Below, one piece after another: positions 9,501-16,675 of a stretch of DNA of 64,000 nucleotides; the stretch's first letter is position 1; each line of letters begins with the position of its first letter. A program made the translations under genes and the position numbers. The notes beneath the pieces are model-generated. The model was not told where the DNA came from, searched no databases, and saw nothing but the letters and a program-made list of their open reading frames with translations. This DNA comes from Bacillota bacterium (lineage in GTDB: Bacteria > Bacillota > Clostridia > Lachnospirales > Lachnospiraceae): assembly GCA_023415055.1 (NCBI GenBank), contig JAEZLZ010000097.1, positions 4,207-68,206 on the forward strand. Direction: 5' to 3'.

Positions 9501-10719
9501 TGAAAATGAAGGCTTATATTATCACTCGGAGCTTTATAGCCGTGCTAGAAAGGCAACGATTCAAAGCAGAAGAGCTCGAATCGTCACACTGCCTTCCGAG
9601 CGGTACGCTGCACTCTTAGCCAGTCGAATCTATAAGGCAGCAGCACCTAGCGAACAATTGGAGGCAGTGATAAAGCTTTATTCAGATGTAACTTTTCCTG
9701 CTGTCGTTTGGGAAAGTATTCTCTTACCTGCACGAGTGTCCAGATATCGACCGGAGCTGCTTGATACCTTGCTAGCCGGCGGGAACTTCTTCTGGCAGCT
9801 AGAAGCCGATGGAGGCCTTGGCTTCCATCGTTACGAGGATATCAATTGGCAAACGGATGTATCAGAGGTGCAGGAGTCTCTTCAGGGAAATGAAAGGATT
9901 GCTTATGAAGCCTTAGTACGGAGGGGAGCAAGTTTCCTTCAAAGACTCAGCGGGCTATTCGAAAATGCATCTCCCTATGATATTTTACTTGCCTTAGCGG
10001 AAAAAGGTCTGGTTTGTGCGGATAGCTTCATTCCTGTCCGCCAATGGATGAATAAGGAGAAACTAAACAAAGCTACGGTAAAACAAAGAATCACAGTACG
10101 TGCAAAGGCGATGACCACGGGACGTTGGGAGATCACTCATCCTAGAAAGGAATTCGGCATGGAGGAGCTTATTGACCGTTGCTTTGATCGGGTCATTATT
10201 CTGTGCCGGGAGACGGTTCAAGGTATCACTTGGAGTCAGGTGCTCGAGACCCTTCGAGTTTGGGAATATACAGGAAGAGTTCGACGCGGATATTTTATTG
10301 AAGGTTTATCCGGTGTTCAATTTATCCGTGAGAAGGACTTTGCAACAACGATGGCTGCCTTAGATCAACCGGGAGATGAGATCATCTGGTTATCCGCAGT
10401 AGATCCTGCACAGCCATGGGGTAAAAGTCTGCCACATATGGCGGACCGATCCTTCCTTAATGTCGCAGGGACAGTGGTGGCACTCCGCGCAGGGATACCG
10501 GTCGTGATTATGGAGCGACAGGGGAAGCTACTGAAGGTATTTGAGGAGCAGTACCTGGAGGAGGCGATGAGAGTCTTATCACAGGATTTTATCAGGCAGC
10601 GTATCTTTTCCGGTCAGAATCGACTGATTGTAAAAGAGTATCCAGAGGAAGCGGTGGTGGCTCTGGCAGCAGCCAGTTTTAAGCGAGAGCTCAAGGATTA
10701 TGTTTTATATCGAATCTAG
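6586..10719 (+). CDS. lhr: Lhr-type DEAD/DEAH-box superfamily 2 helicase, long form
   Basis: ATP-dependent 3'-5' nucleic-acid helicase implicated in DNA repair. Motifs: Q-motif PTQVQEEAW (about 22-30), Walker A APTGTGKT (43-50), PESLYLML, DELHAL in the DExH position, SATIEP, and motif VI QRLGRAGHN (near 365). The winged-helix and Lhr-core regions follow. The long C-terminal extension (about 850-1377) puts this in the large Lhr class; in characterised long bacterial homologues this extension forms a separate oligomerising domain with reported glycosylase activity. The ATG follows AAGGAG. The gene stands alone with inverted repeats after it. No truncation is seen. Confidence 0.92.
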   Translation: MNSLNIFHPFTRDWFSRSLGSPTQVQEEAWPAIASGTHTLVSAPTGTGKTLSAFLVFLDRLKTEARSGTLKQELHLIYVSPLKSLAGDIRENLKRPLIGIYEEELHSGNYEQSESPSLNVAIRTGDTTQSERRQMIKKPPHILITTPESLYLMLTSKSGQSILQTAKAIIIDELHALIDSKRGAHLMLSIARLDRLCAEPLQRIGLSATIEPLSEAAKYLSPEPVTIVAPKMHKEIRIEITSPIPERQSGIKDSVWQEVARAVYAHCKDSRSIIAFVEGRAYAEKLAYYVNLIAGDGFARTHHGSLSKEQRFEVESCLRNGTLRMLCATSSMELGIDVGEIEQVFQIGCPRSISSTMQRLGRAGHNPNRTSVMRIFPRSAAEGLYSGLTAEVARMGGVEHSNPPRLCLDVLAQHLVSMATGDGYDLDEVMELLPRAYPFCEVTKEDVKGVLAMLAGDFEHDRNIPVRPRILYDRINERVEGDPYSRMLAVSAGGTIPDKGLYAVKTETGVKLGELDEEFVFESRVGDRFLLGTFAWQITKIQKDTVEVTQSNIYGARLPFWKGDMKGRRLQTGLAFGAILRRLVIANELGTLSKELSKLGLDDEAVSGAEDYIKRQLMATGILPDDRTIIVEHFRDETGNQQMMVHSIFGKQINSPLAILTLEAAKRHTHANISYVEDDDGFLLFPYGEEELPEGLLQELKTEEARAVLEAVLPVTPLFNMNFRYNTAHALMMGVRKTGRQPLWVQRMRSAEMLESLIKYTEHPLIRETKRECLEDYWDLPGLEYVLSGIRSGNIQVCELFVETPSPMSFLLRQQTEAANMYDYSPTPMGIHKATEEALKEATMIAPEPEHLARVSERRHLPEDEKQLHSLLMMEGDLVAGELEVPIEWLEILARRGQAFYIEPGLWIAAEQAERYRSALEEGEFTARKQLVLRLLRYRGAQTAELISERYYWKKGQSEALLKELCKEGEAIENEGLYYHSELYSRARKATIQSRRARIVTLPSERYAALLASRIYKAAAPSEQLEAVIKLYSDVTFPAVVWESILLPARVSRYRPELLDTLLAGGNFFWQLEADGGLGFHRYEDINWQTDVSEVQESLQGNERIAYEALVRRGASFLQRLSGLFENASPYDILLALAEKGLVCADSFIPVRQWMNKEKLNKATVKQRITVRAKAMTTGRWEITHPRKEFGMEELIDRCFDRVIILCRETVQGITWSQVLETLRVWEYTGRVRRGYFIEGLSGVQFIREKDFATTMAALDQPGDEIIWLSAVDPAQPWGKSLPHMADRSFLNVAGTVVALRAGIPVVIMERQGKLLKVFEEQYLEEAMRVLSQDFIRQRIFSGQNRLIVKEYPEEAVVALAAASFKRELKDYVLYRI

Positions 10720-10728
10720 AAGATAACA

Positions 10729-10786
10729 ATAGAGAGTCAGATGAGGAGCTCATTTTATCAGGGCTAACCTACATCGGACTCTCTAT
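10729..10786. terminator. Long inverted repeat between convergent genes
   Basis: ATAGAGAGTC (10729-10738) and GACTCTCTAT (10777-10786) form a perfect 10-bp stem around a 38-nt loop just after the Lhr stop. It probably ends transcription of lhr, although no long T-tract follows. Confidence 0.5.
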
Positions 10787-10799
10787 ATCATTCATGACA

Positions 10800-10827
10800 A
10801 TAGAAAGTTCGCGAGCGTGCTTTCTAT
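10800..10827. terminator. Hairpin between lhr and the convergent Big_2 gene
   Basis: ATAGAAAG and CTTTCTAT flank a 12-nt loop containing cgcgagcg. It resembles the hairpin at 15967-16001 in having GAAAG/CTTTC inner arms. Confidence 0.5.
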
Positions 10828-10871
10828 CGTATTACTCTTAGTTTTCTTCCATCCTTGTTATGTGATATTTC

Positions 10872-11837
10872 TTATTCGACTACATGCACCTTAATGGTTA
10901 CTTTTCTTCCGTCAACAAAGGCATAAATCGAGCAGGTACCGGTGGAGACAGTACTTACGGTACCATCATTGGATAATGTAACCACAGAATCATTGGCTGT
11001 CTTCCAGGTGACCTTACTGTCTGTTCCTAAGATACTCAGCTTCTTCGTCTTACCCATTCTTAAGGTGAAGTCCTTTGTACTTGCTTTTATTACTTTTACA
11101 GTAGAAGTCAGCTTCTTACCATCAACGGTGGCTGTTATTTTCGTGGTACCGGGACCCTTTGCGCGAACTCGGCCATCGCTGCCGATGGTTGCAATCGCAT
11201 TATTTGCTGAGGACCACTTTATCCTACTAGAGGTTCCCTCAACCTTGAGAGTCTTAATAAAGCCGGACCAGCCGCCGAGCTCGAGTACAACGGAATCAGG
11301 ATTGATACCGATGACGGATACCTTACTGCTGATCTCAGTATCACCAACGGATGCAGTAATCGTTGCGTTTCCGTTTGCAATAGCAGTTACCTTGCCACTA
11401 TTTGAAACAGTAGCAACCTTTTTATTGGATGAGGTATAGGTAACCTTTTCCTTCGTACCGAGTACGGTCAGGGTAGTGGATTGCTTTTTAGTAAGTACGA
11501 TATTATCCTTCATATAGATAACATTTACCTTACAACGAAGCTTTTGACCTTTTATATTAGCCGTTATGGTAGCGGTGCCAGGCGCTTTCGCAAAGACTTT
11601 TCCGCTGCTTGATACGGATGCGACATTATTGTTGCTGGTGGACCATGATGCTTTGGATGAAGTACCGCCTATGCGTAAGGTCTTATAATGGTCAACCTCC
11701 AGAACAATATTGGTATCCTTCAAGTATATTGAACTCGCAGCCTGCGCTGTCGGTTTATCATTTGTAAAAGGGAAGGATGAAAGAGTAGTTATACTAAAAA
11801 TCAGTATAACTGAAAAAAGCTTTCGCAACTTTTTCAT
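10872..11837 (-). CDS. Secreted protein of bacterial Ig-like (Big_2) repeats
   Basis: Extracellular structural or adhesive protein of 321 residues. A Lys-rich start and hydrophobic core (about 1-30) end at an Ala-Gln-Ala-Ala signal-peptidase-like site. Four Big_2 modules follow at about 36-107, 108-180, 181-252 and 253-321, each with the pattern K-x-x-W-S/T-S-x-N-x-x-(V/I)-A-x-(V/I) and a closing G-x-x-x-I-x-A-x-V strand. There is no catalytic domain, sortase motif or S-layer domain, so it is probably freely secreted or wall-associated by another partner. The ATG is preceded by AAGGAGG. It is convergent with lhr. Confidence 0.88.
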   Translation of the reverse strand: MKKLRKLFSVILIFSITTLSSFPFTNDKPTAQAASSIYLKDTNIVLEVDHYKTLRIGGTSSKASWSTSNNNVASVSSSGKVFAKAPGTATITANIKGQKLRCKVNVIYMKDNIVLTKKQSTTLTVLGTKEKVTYTSSNKKVATVSNSGKVTAIANGNATITASVGDTEISSKVSVIGINPDSVVLELGGWSGFIKTLKVEGTSSRIKWSSANNAIATIGSDGRVRAKGPGTTKITATVDGKKLTSTVKVIKASTKDFTLRMGKTKKLSILGTDSKVTWKTANDSVVTLSNDGTVSTVSTGTCSIYAFVDGRKVTIKVHVVE

Positions 11838-12009
11838 GAGTGTTACCTCCTTATGTTTGAGTGATCTTCCTAAGATCGGAACGAGTTACAAGATATCAAT
11901 TAGGTAGGAGAGTATCCTCACCCGTAATGCATTGATAAGTTCATTATAAAGTAATCCTTTCTACGGTTCACTATTAAAATATTGGTATAATAAATGCCTG
12001 GAAATGACT

Positions 12010-12039
12010 ATGACATTAACTTAAGGTAACAATTATAAT
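12010..12039 (+). promoter_or_regulatory. Possible upstream promoter of the rhodanese operon
   Basis: ATGACA (12010-12015), 18-bp spacer, TATAAT (12034-12039), 154 bp before the rhodanese ATG. The 355-bp gap 11838-12192 between divergent genes otherwise holds the dyad at 12096-12110 and, on the minus strand, a TATAAT at 11943-11948 that may serve the Big_2 gene. Confidence 0.5.
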
Positions 12040-12095
12040 AAATCGGTCAGAATTTCAGACGATGCCGGTATCGTGTCTGTATTATGAGGCTTCAG

Positions 12096-12110
12096 TGTGA
12101 TGAGGTCACA
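12096..12110. promoter_or_regulatory. TGTGA-N5-TCACA dyad before the rhodanese operon
   Basis: Perfect 5-bp arms. A TATACT at 12131-12136 lies downstream so that the dyad centre would be about 40 bp before the transcript start, where CRP/FNR-family class II activators bind. CRP itself uses N6, so the match is approximate. Confidence 0.35.
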
Positions 12111-12192
12111 GATAATTATCAAAATCCAGCTATACTTAGTAGAAAAGATACAGTTTCTGTTTTATTAAATCATATTGTATGGAGGATGAAAA

Positions 12193-12513
12193 ATGTTTGA
12201 TTTTTTAAAGAAAGATAGTAGCAAGGTAATACACGTTAATGATATGGACAACCTATTAGGAAAGGTAGAATTAATCGATATAAGAGAACCCTATGAATAT
12301 AAAAGCGGAACGATAAAAACAGCCAAAAACATTCCGATGGGTACCTTATTATCAAACCCGGAGAAATATCTATTGAAAGATAAAACCTATTATATCATGT
12401 GCCAGTCAGGAGCAAGAAGCGGAAGCACGACCAGGGTTTTAACTAAGCAAGGCTTTCAGGTAATCAATGTTGCCGGTGGAATGGGATCTTATGTTGGAAC
12501 GAAGAGAAAATAA
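12193..12513 (+). CDS. Stand-alone rhodanese-domain protein
   Basis: Single-domain sulfurtransferase of 106 residues that would carry persulfide sulfur on Cys70 in the loop CQSGARS. The rhodanese signature IDIREPYEY is at about 28-36. No signal peptide, so cytoplasmic. The ATG follows GGAGG. It lies 24 bp before a CoA-disulfide reductase fused to another rhodanese domain, so the pair probably forms an operon handling low-molecular-weight persulfides, with this protein delivering sulfane sulfur to or from the reductase. Confidence 0.88.
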   Translation: MFDFLKKDSSKVIHVNDMDNLLGKVELIDIREPYEYKSGTIKTAKNIPMGTLLSNPEKYLLKDKTYYIMCQSGARSGSTTRVLTKQGFQVINVAGGMGSYVGTKRK

Positions 12514-12537
12514 CAATTAACTTAGGAGGATTAATTC

Positions 12538-14238
12538 ATGGGACGAAAAATAATCATTATCGGTGGAGTGGCCGGCGGAGCAAGCGCTGCAGCCAGACTT
12601 AGAAGAAACAGTGAAGAAGATCAGATTATCATGTTTGAACGGGGACCTCATGTTTCCTTTTCCAATTGTTCATTACCTTATCATCTGAGTGGAGTAATTA
12701 AGGAAGCGGATGATTTGGTTTTAATGAATCCGGAGCTCTTTTTAAAGCAGTATCATATCGATTCTCGTGTTAACAGTGAAGTTACAGCAATCGATCGGAA
12801 AAACAAGACAGTAACGGTAAAGAGGTTAGACTCATCAGAAGAATATACAGAATCCTATGATAAATTAATCTTGTCACCGGGTGCCTCTCCGATCGTGCCA
12901 AAGCTGCCAGGGATTGAGAATGTCAATGTTTTCTCGGTTCGAAATGTAGTGGATATTGATCGCTTGAATCAATTTGTAAAAAAACTTAATAGCAAGGAGG
13001 TTGCGGTAATCGGTGGTGGATATGTCGGTGTAGAAGTGGCTGAGAATCTGAACGAAGCCGGTTATGATGTAACAATGATTGAAGCAACCAACCAGATACT
13101 TCGACCCTTTGACTATGACATGGTTCAAATATTCCATAAAGTCTTGACAGATCATAAGGTGAACCTGATCGTTGGAGATAAGGTAGAGCGATTTGAGAAA
13201 GATAAAGTTGTCTTGGCATCGGGCCAATCCGTGAATGCACAAGCAGTAATCATGGCGATCGGTGTGGCACCCGAAACTCAGCTTGCGAAGGAAGCCGGGC
13301 TTACCATCGGAGAAACCGGGGCCATCAAGGTTGATAAAAATTATTGTACGAACGATACGGATATTTATGCTGTCGGAGATGCAATCGAGGTTTATCATGC
13401 CTTAACTCATTCTATGACGAAGTTGTCCTTGGCCGGTCCGGCATTAAAGCAAGCCAGAGCAGCAGCAGATCATATCAATCATAAGAGTACTGTAAACAAA
13501 GGCTTTATCGGTTCATCTGCCATCAAAGTATTTGAATATAACGGTGCATCCACCGGATTAAACGAAGCATTAATCAAAGCACAGAATCTGAAAATTAATT
13601 ATGACATTGTCCGCATCATTCTGTCGGACAAGGTAGGTATTATGCCGGAAGCCGCCCCGATGCATTTCAAACTGCTCTTTGAGGTACCAACCGGAAAGAT
13701 ACTTGGAGCTCAGGCAATCGGAAAGGGTGATGTGACAAAACGTATTGATATCATTGCCACTGTCATAAAGTTTGGTGGAACTCTTGAGGATCTAAAGGAT
13801 CTGGAATTAAGCTATGCGCCTCCATTTGCAACGGCGAAGGATATCGTTAATTATGCAGGGTATGTAGGTTCTAATGTACTAAACGGCGACTTTAAGCAAG
13901 TAAATGTGGACCAGGTAAGAGAACTGGTGGAGAAGAAAGAGACTATCATCGATGTTCGGGAAAGCTATGAATACGAGAGGGGCCATATCAAAGGTGCAAT
14001 CAATATTCCTTTAAGTGAACTCAGGGAAAGAAGCGATGAGATCCCGAAGGATAAACCGGTGTATCTGCACTGCAGAACCGGTCAGCGTAGTTATAATGCC
14101 GCCCTGGCACTTCAGAATATGGGCTTTTCAAATGTTGTTAATATTACAGGAAGCTTTTTGGGAATATCCTTCCATGAATATTATAATGATAAGCAATCCG
14201 GAAGAGAGCCTATCGTAACGGAATATAACTTTAGATAA
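12538..14238 (+). CDS. CoA-disulfide/CoA-persulfide reductase with C-terminal rhodanese domain
   Basis: FAD- and NAD(P)H-dependent reductase of CoA disulfide or persulfide (CoADR-Rhd family). N-terminal FAD dinucleotide fold IIIIGGVAGGASAA (5-18), single active-site Cys44 in SFSNCSLPYHL, NAD fold at VAVIGGGYVGVEVAE, FAD-binding YAVGDA, and dimerisation domain to about 450. The C-terminal rhodanese domain (about 460-560) keeps its cysteine in HCRTGQRS. Length 566 matches the fusion family. A paralogue with the same architecture is at 22745-24388 within the arsenic operon. The ATG follows AGGAGG. Confidence 0.92.
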   Translation: MGRKIIIIGGVAGGASAAARLRRNSEEDQIIMFERGPHVSFSNCSLPYHLSGVIKEADDLVLMNPELFLKQYHIDSRVNSEVTAIDRKNKTVTVKRLDSSEEYTESYDKLILSPGASPIVPKLPGIENVNVFSVRNVVDIDRLNQFVKKLNSKEVAVIGGGYVGVEVAENLNEAGYDVTMIEATNQILRPFDYDMVQIFHKVLTDHKVNLIVGDKVERFEKDKVVLASGQSVNAQAVIMAIGVAPETQLAKEAGLTIGETGAIKVDKNYCTNDTDIYAVGDAIEVYHALTHSMTKLSLAGPALKQARAAADHINHKSTVNKGFIGSSAIKVFEYNGASTGLNEALIKAQNLKINYDIVRIILSDKVGIMPEAAPMHFKLLFEVPTGKILGAQAIGKGDVTKRIDIIATVIKFGGTLEDLKDLELSYAPPFATAKDIVNYAGYVGSNVLNGDFKQVNVDQVRELVEKKETIIDVRESYEYERGHIKGAINIPLSELRERSDEIPKDKPVYLHCRTGQRSYNAALALQNMGFSNVVNITGSFLGISFHEYYNDKQSGREPIVTEYNFR

Positions 14239-14429
14239 AAAGTTCCCAAGGTAAAACCTACGGAACGATTGCAAATGACGCCGGACAATTAGATGAGTTC
14301 AAATCTCAAATGCTGGAACAGAAAAAAGCATATCTGGATCAGCAGGTGAAAGATGGAACACTGACCCAGGAAAGAGCCGATGAGATTTACAATGCAATGA
14401 AGAGTCGGTGGGCACACGTTCGAAGTTGA
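14235..14429 (+). pseudogene. DUF2680-family gene remnant
   Basis: Immediately after the reductase stop, a frame ending at TGA 14427-14429 reads ...GKTYGTIANDAG, then LDEFKSQML and GTLTQERADEIYNAMKSRW. This is the repeat pattern of DUF2680 secreted proteins (G-T-L-T-Q-E-x-A-D-x-I). There is no start codon or ribosome binding site, and the expected N-terminal signal peptide is missing, so only the core of the gene survives. It occupies most of the 353-bp space before the DUF134 gene. Confidence 0.65.
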
Positions 14430-14530
14430 AAGAATTTAACCCATATGATATATGAGGAAGCTTTTCGTGAATTTATAATCTGCCCATTATTTGATATTCA
14501 AAAGAAATCTGGTAAAAAACGTATTTATAA

Positions 14531-14558
14531 TTGACATATGTCAGAAATGACTTATAAT
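14531..14558 (+). promoter_or_regulatory. Promoter with overlapping TGACATATGTCA operator, DUF134 gene
   Basis: TTGACA (14531-14536), 16-bp spacer, TATAAT (14553-14558). The -35 is the left half of a perfect 12-bp palindrome (14532-14543). The layout TTGACA-N2-TGTCA(A/G) is the same as at the arsenic operon promoter (21258-21271). It rules out the in-frame ATG at 14538 as a start, since that lies inside the promoter spacer. Confidence 0.75.
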
Positions 14559-14591
14559 AATGTTATATTAAAGAATAAAGGAAGGAAGACC

Positions 14592-14987
14592 ATGCCGAGA
14601 CACAGGAAATGCAGAAGAATTTGTTCTCTTCCAGAAACAGAAGGCTTTCAGCCAATCCGTGACAGTGATGCTTTCCATGATAATGTAATACTTAATATTG
14701 ATGAATATGAAGTAATCAGGCTAATTGATTTAGAAAAGCTAACACAGGAACAATGCGCGATTCAAATGGCAGTTTCAAGGACAACCGTTACCAATATCTA
14801 TGAAGAGGCTCGATTTAAGATAGCGGATGCACTCATCCATGCTAAGAAATTAGTAGTTGGTGGAGGTGAATTCATACTATGTGAGCACAAAGAAGTTTGT
14901 TGTGGAAAGGGGTGTGAACATAATTGCTTCATTGAAGAAAAGAAATATTGTGATAAGGAATGCAGTCATAGGAATACAGGAAGATAA
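14592..14987 (+). CDS. DUF134-family HTH DNA-binding protein
   Basis: Putative transcription regulator, 131 residues. It starts MPRHRKCRRIC as family members do; the ATG at 14592 follows GGAAGGAAG and lies 34 bp after the -10. A sigma-70-region-4-like helix-turn-helix spans about 40-85 (EVIRLIDLEKLTQEQCA then VSRTTVTNIYEEAR). The C-terminal tail (about 105-125) has eight cysteines, in patterns CEHKEVCC, GKGCEHNC and CDKEC, suggesting metal or Fe-S binding. DUF134 genes commonly neighbour NifX/NifB-like proteins, as here: the next gene begins 63 bp downstream. It may bind the palindrome in its own promoter. Confidence 0.85.
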   Translation: MPRHRKCRRICSLPETEGFQPIRDSDAFHDNVILNIDEYEVIRLIDLEKLTQEQCAIQMAVSRTTVTNIYEEARFKIADALIHAKKLVVGGGEFILCEHKEVCCGKGCEHNCFIEEKKYCDKECSHRNTGR

Positions 14988-15050
14988 AGCAGTTAATATT
15001 CGAAAAAATTGTTTTCTAAAAGTGATTAACCCAGATTGGAGAGTATAATT

Positions 15051-15881
15051 GTGGATCGTGAAAAAATGGCAAAAGAATTATTTCTGGAAGGATATAATTG
15101 TGCGCAATCTGTTTTCGGAGCCTTCTGTGATGTTATGAACATGGATCAAAAGTCAGCATTGCGTCTGTCCTCATCTTTTGGCGGAGGAATGGGAAGACTA
15201 AGAGAAGTATGCGGAGCAGTGAGTGGCATGTTTATGGTAGCCGGAGCCTTATATGGATATGACGATCCAAAGGATCAGGACATAAAAGCAGAGCATTATG
15301 CAAGAATTCAATACTTGGCAAAAGAATTTCAGAAGCAAAATCAATCGATCATCTGCCGTGAGTTGTTAGGGTTGGAGGGCACCAGCAGCAATCCTGTACC
15401 GGAGGTGAGAACGGCAGAGTATTATGAAAGACGTCCCTGTATCGATTTGGTTGGAGATGCTGCTAGGATTATGGAAAAATATATCTTGGAGGTAAACAAA
15501 ATGAAAATTGCGGTAACTTATGAAAATGGAGAAATATTTCAACATTTCGGACATACGGAGCAGTTTAAAATCTATGAGGTGACAGATGGAATTATCATTT
15601 CGTCTGAAATAATTCCAACCATGGGGAATGGGCATGGAGCCTTGGCGGAATTCTTAAAGAAGCAAGAGGTAGATGCTTTGATCTGCGGTGGCATCGGTGG
15701 CGGAGCCAAGATGGCTTTGGATGAAGCAGGAATAAAGCTATACAGCGGTGTATCCCAAGACGCGGATCAAGCAATCGAGGATATGCTTAATAATAGATTA
15801 AGTAATAGCACGGAGGCTACATGCAATCACCATCATGAGGAAGAGCATAACTGCGGTGAACATAGTTGTGGTACACACTGA
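15051..15881 (+). CDS. C_GCAxxG_C_C domain fused to NifX-like (dinitrogenase FeMo-cofactor biosynthesis) domain
   Basis: Two domains in 276 residues. Residues 1-150 are a C_GCAxxG_C_C redox-type domain: Cys17 in GYNCAQSV, VCGAVSG, CRELLG and CIDLVGDA. Residues 151-255 are a NifX/NafY-like domain starting MKIAVTYENG, with HFGHTEQF and ALICGGIGGGA. A tail rich in His and Cys (about 260-276) could bind metal. The GTG at 15051 is preferred: GGAGAG sits about 9 bp upstream, whereas a TTG at 15036 has no ribosome binding site and an ATG at 15066 would cut the conserved start. The domains are normally separate proteins; see the internal ribosome binding site. Cotranscribed with the DUF134 gene. Confidence 0.85.
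   Translation: MDREKMAKELFLEGYNCAQSVFGAFCDVMNMDQKSALRLSSSFGGGMGRLREVCGAVSGMFMVAGALYGYDDPKDQDIKAEHYARIQYLAKEFQKQNQSIICRELLGLEGTSSNPVPEVRTAEYYERRPCIDLVGDAARIMEKYILEVNKMKIAVTYENGEIFQHFGHTEQFKIYEVTDGIIISSEIIPTMGNGHGALAEFLKKQEVDALICGGIGGGAKMALDEAGIKLYSGVSQDADQAIEDMLNNRLSNSTEATCNHHHEEEHNCGEHSCGTH
15488..15503 (+). promoter_or_regulatory. Internal ribosome binding site and ATG at the domain junction
   Basis: GGAGG (15488-15492) lies 8 bp before an in-frame ATG (15501-15503) that is exactly the first residue of the NifX-like domain. A separate NifX-like protein of about 126 residues could therefore be made in addition to the fusion. Confidence 0.6.
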
Positions 15882-15923
15882 AGCGAGTATAATTCGCATT
15901 ATCAGGATCTATCATGAAAAAAG

Positions 15924-15958
15924 AATCCATCACCTTTTCAAGTGACTGGATTTTTTTT
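15924..15958 (+). terminator. Intrinsic terminator after the DUF134/NifX-like operon
   Basis: AATCCA-TCAC pairs with GTGA-(c)-TGGATT, followed by eight T residues. Confidence 0.85.
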
Positions 15959-15966
15959 ATTACATG

Positions 15967-16001
15967 ATTAATGAAAGGCTGCGAAGCTGTCTTTCATTAA
16001 T
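15967..16001. repeat. Perfect 11-bp inverted repeat
   Basis: ATTAATGAAAG (15967-15977) and CTTTCATTAAT (15991-16001) around a 13-nt loop that can itself pair GCT/AGC. The left arm contains the stop codon of the minus-strand ferredoxin-type pseudogene. Inner arms GAAAG/CTTTC match the hairpin at 10800-10827. Confidence 0.6.
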
Positions 16002-16355
16002 ATAACATCAGATACCGTTGCAATGGGACATATGGTACACCAGGTTCTTGGCTTATATATCATCGCCAATACCAGCCCGAGAATCGTTGTTGTCATCATC
16101 ATGGAATAGAACCGGTACGACAAATGTGTCAGCCATGGGGTGTATTACGTGAACTCCATTTTTTGATTTACCACTGGTGGTGTAGAGGCTCGATCTTGGG
16201 CAATATCCTTGACACCAGGTTTTCTTCCGGTCTTTTAATAGGAAAACGATGGGTAAGGTCATGCACAGAATACCAAATAAAGAAAAATGGATGTTAATAA
16301 AGCCAAGTACAAAAAATGTTACAGTAAATAAAAATAGCAGCTTGTGATTTCTCAT
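15968..16355 (-). pseudogene. Frameshifted small 4Fe-4S membrane protein (NapH/NosR-like)
   Basis: The first frame gives two membrane helices (about 7-40) and the cluster motif CQGYCPRSS (about residues 48-56), then leaves the family sequence after KS. Reading on in a second frame gives KWSSRNTP, and a third frame gives PWLTHLSYR, a third membrane helix and CTICPIATVSD before stopping at 15968. Two single-base losses, one in an A run and one in a C run about 27 bp apart, explain this. The intact protein would have two CxxxCP/CxxCP cluster motifs. It is either a decaying gene or two homopolymer errors in the sequence. Confidence 0.75.
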
Positions 16356-16585
16356 GGTTCACCTCGTATGATTTTGTAATAACTAGTGTTTTGCAGTTTA
16401 ACAAACGTCAGAAATATGTTGTAATCGAATAGATGAGATTATAACAATAGAATGTACTTGCTTCTGTGACGATAGCACATGTGACAAATAGTGACATAAT
16501 AATATTATGTAAACCAGAATGATTTTATAAACGGCTTGATGGATAAAAATATTGTGGATAAAAACGATTGTGGATAAAAATAATC

Positions 16586-16616
16586 TTGACCTGAAGTGCA
16601 CTCCAGATGATAGTGT
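16586..16616 (+). promoter_or_regulatory. MerR-type promoter with 19-bp spacer and operator dyad
   Basis: TTGACC (16586-16591), 19-bp spacer, TAGTGT (16611-16616). The spacer holds CTGAAGTG/CACTCCAG (16591-16606), an 8-bp dyad with one mismatch. The overlong spacer with a central dyad is the hallmark of promoters activated by DNA distortion by MerR proteins. It lies 60 bp before the MerR gene, so autoregulation is likely. Confidence 0.75.
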
Positions 16617-16675
16617 AGTAATATGCTTCCCATACAGGCATCGCTAAGTTATAATAGAAGAATAGGGGGTAACAC

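Noticed and set aside
14538..14592. Longer DUF134 protein starting at ATG 14538
   Set aside because: That ATG lies between the -35 and -10 elements and has no ribosome binding site; the family start is MPRHRK at 14592.
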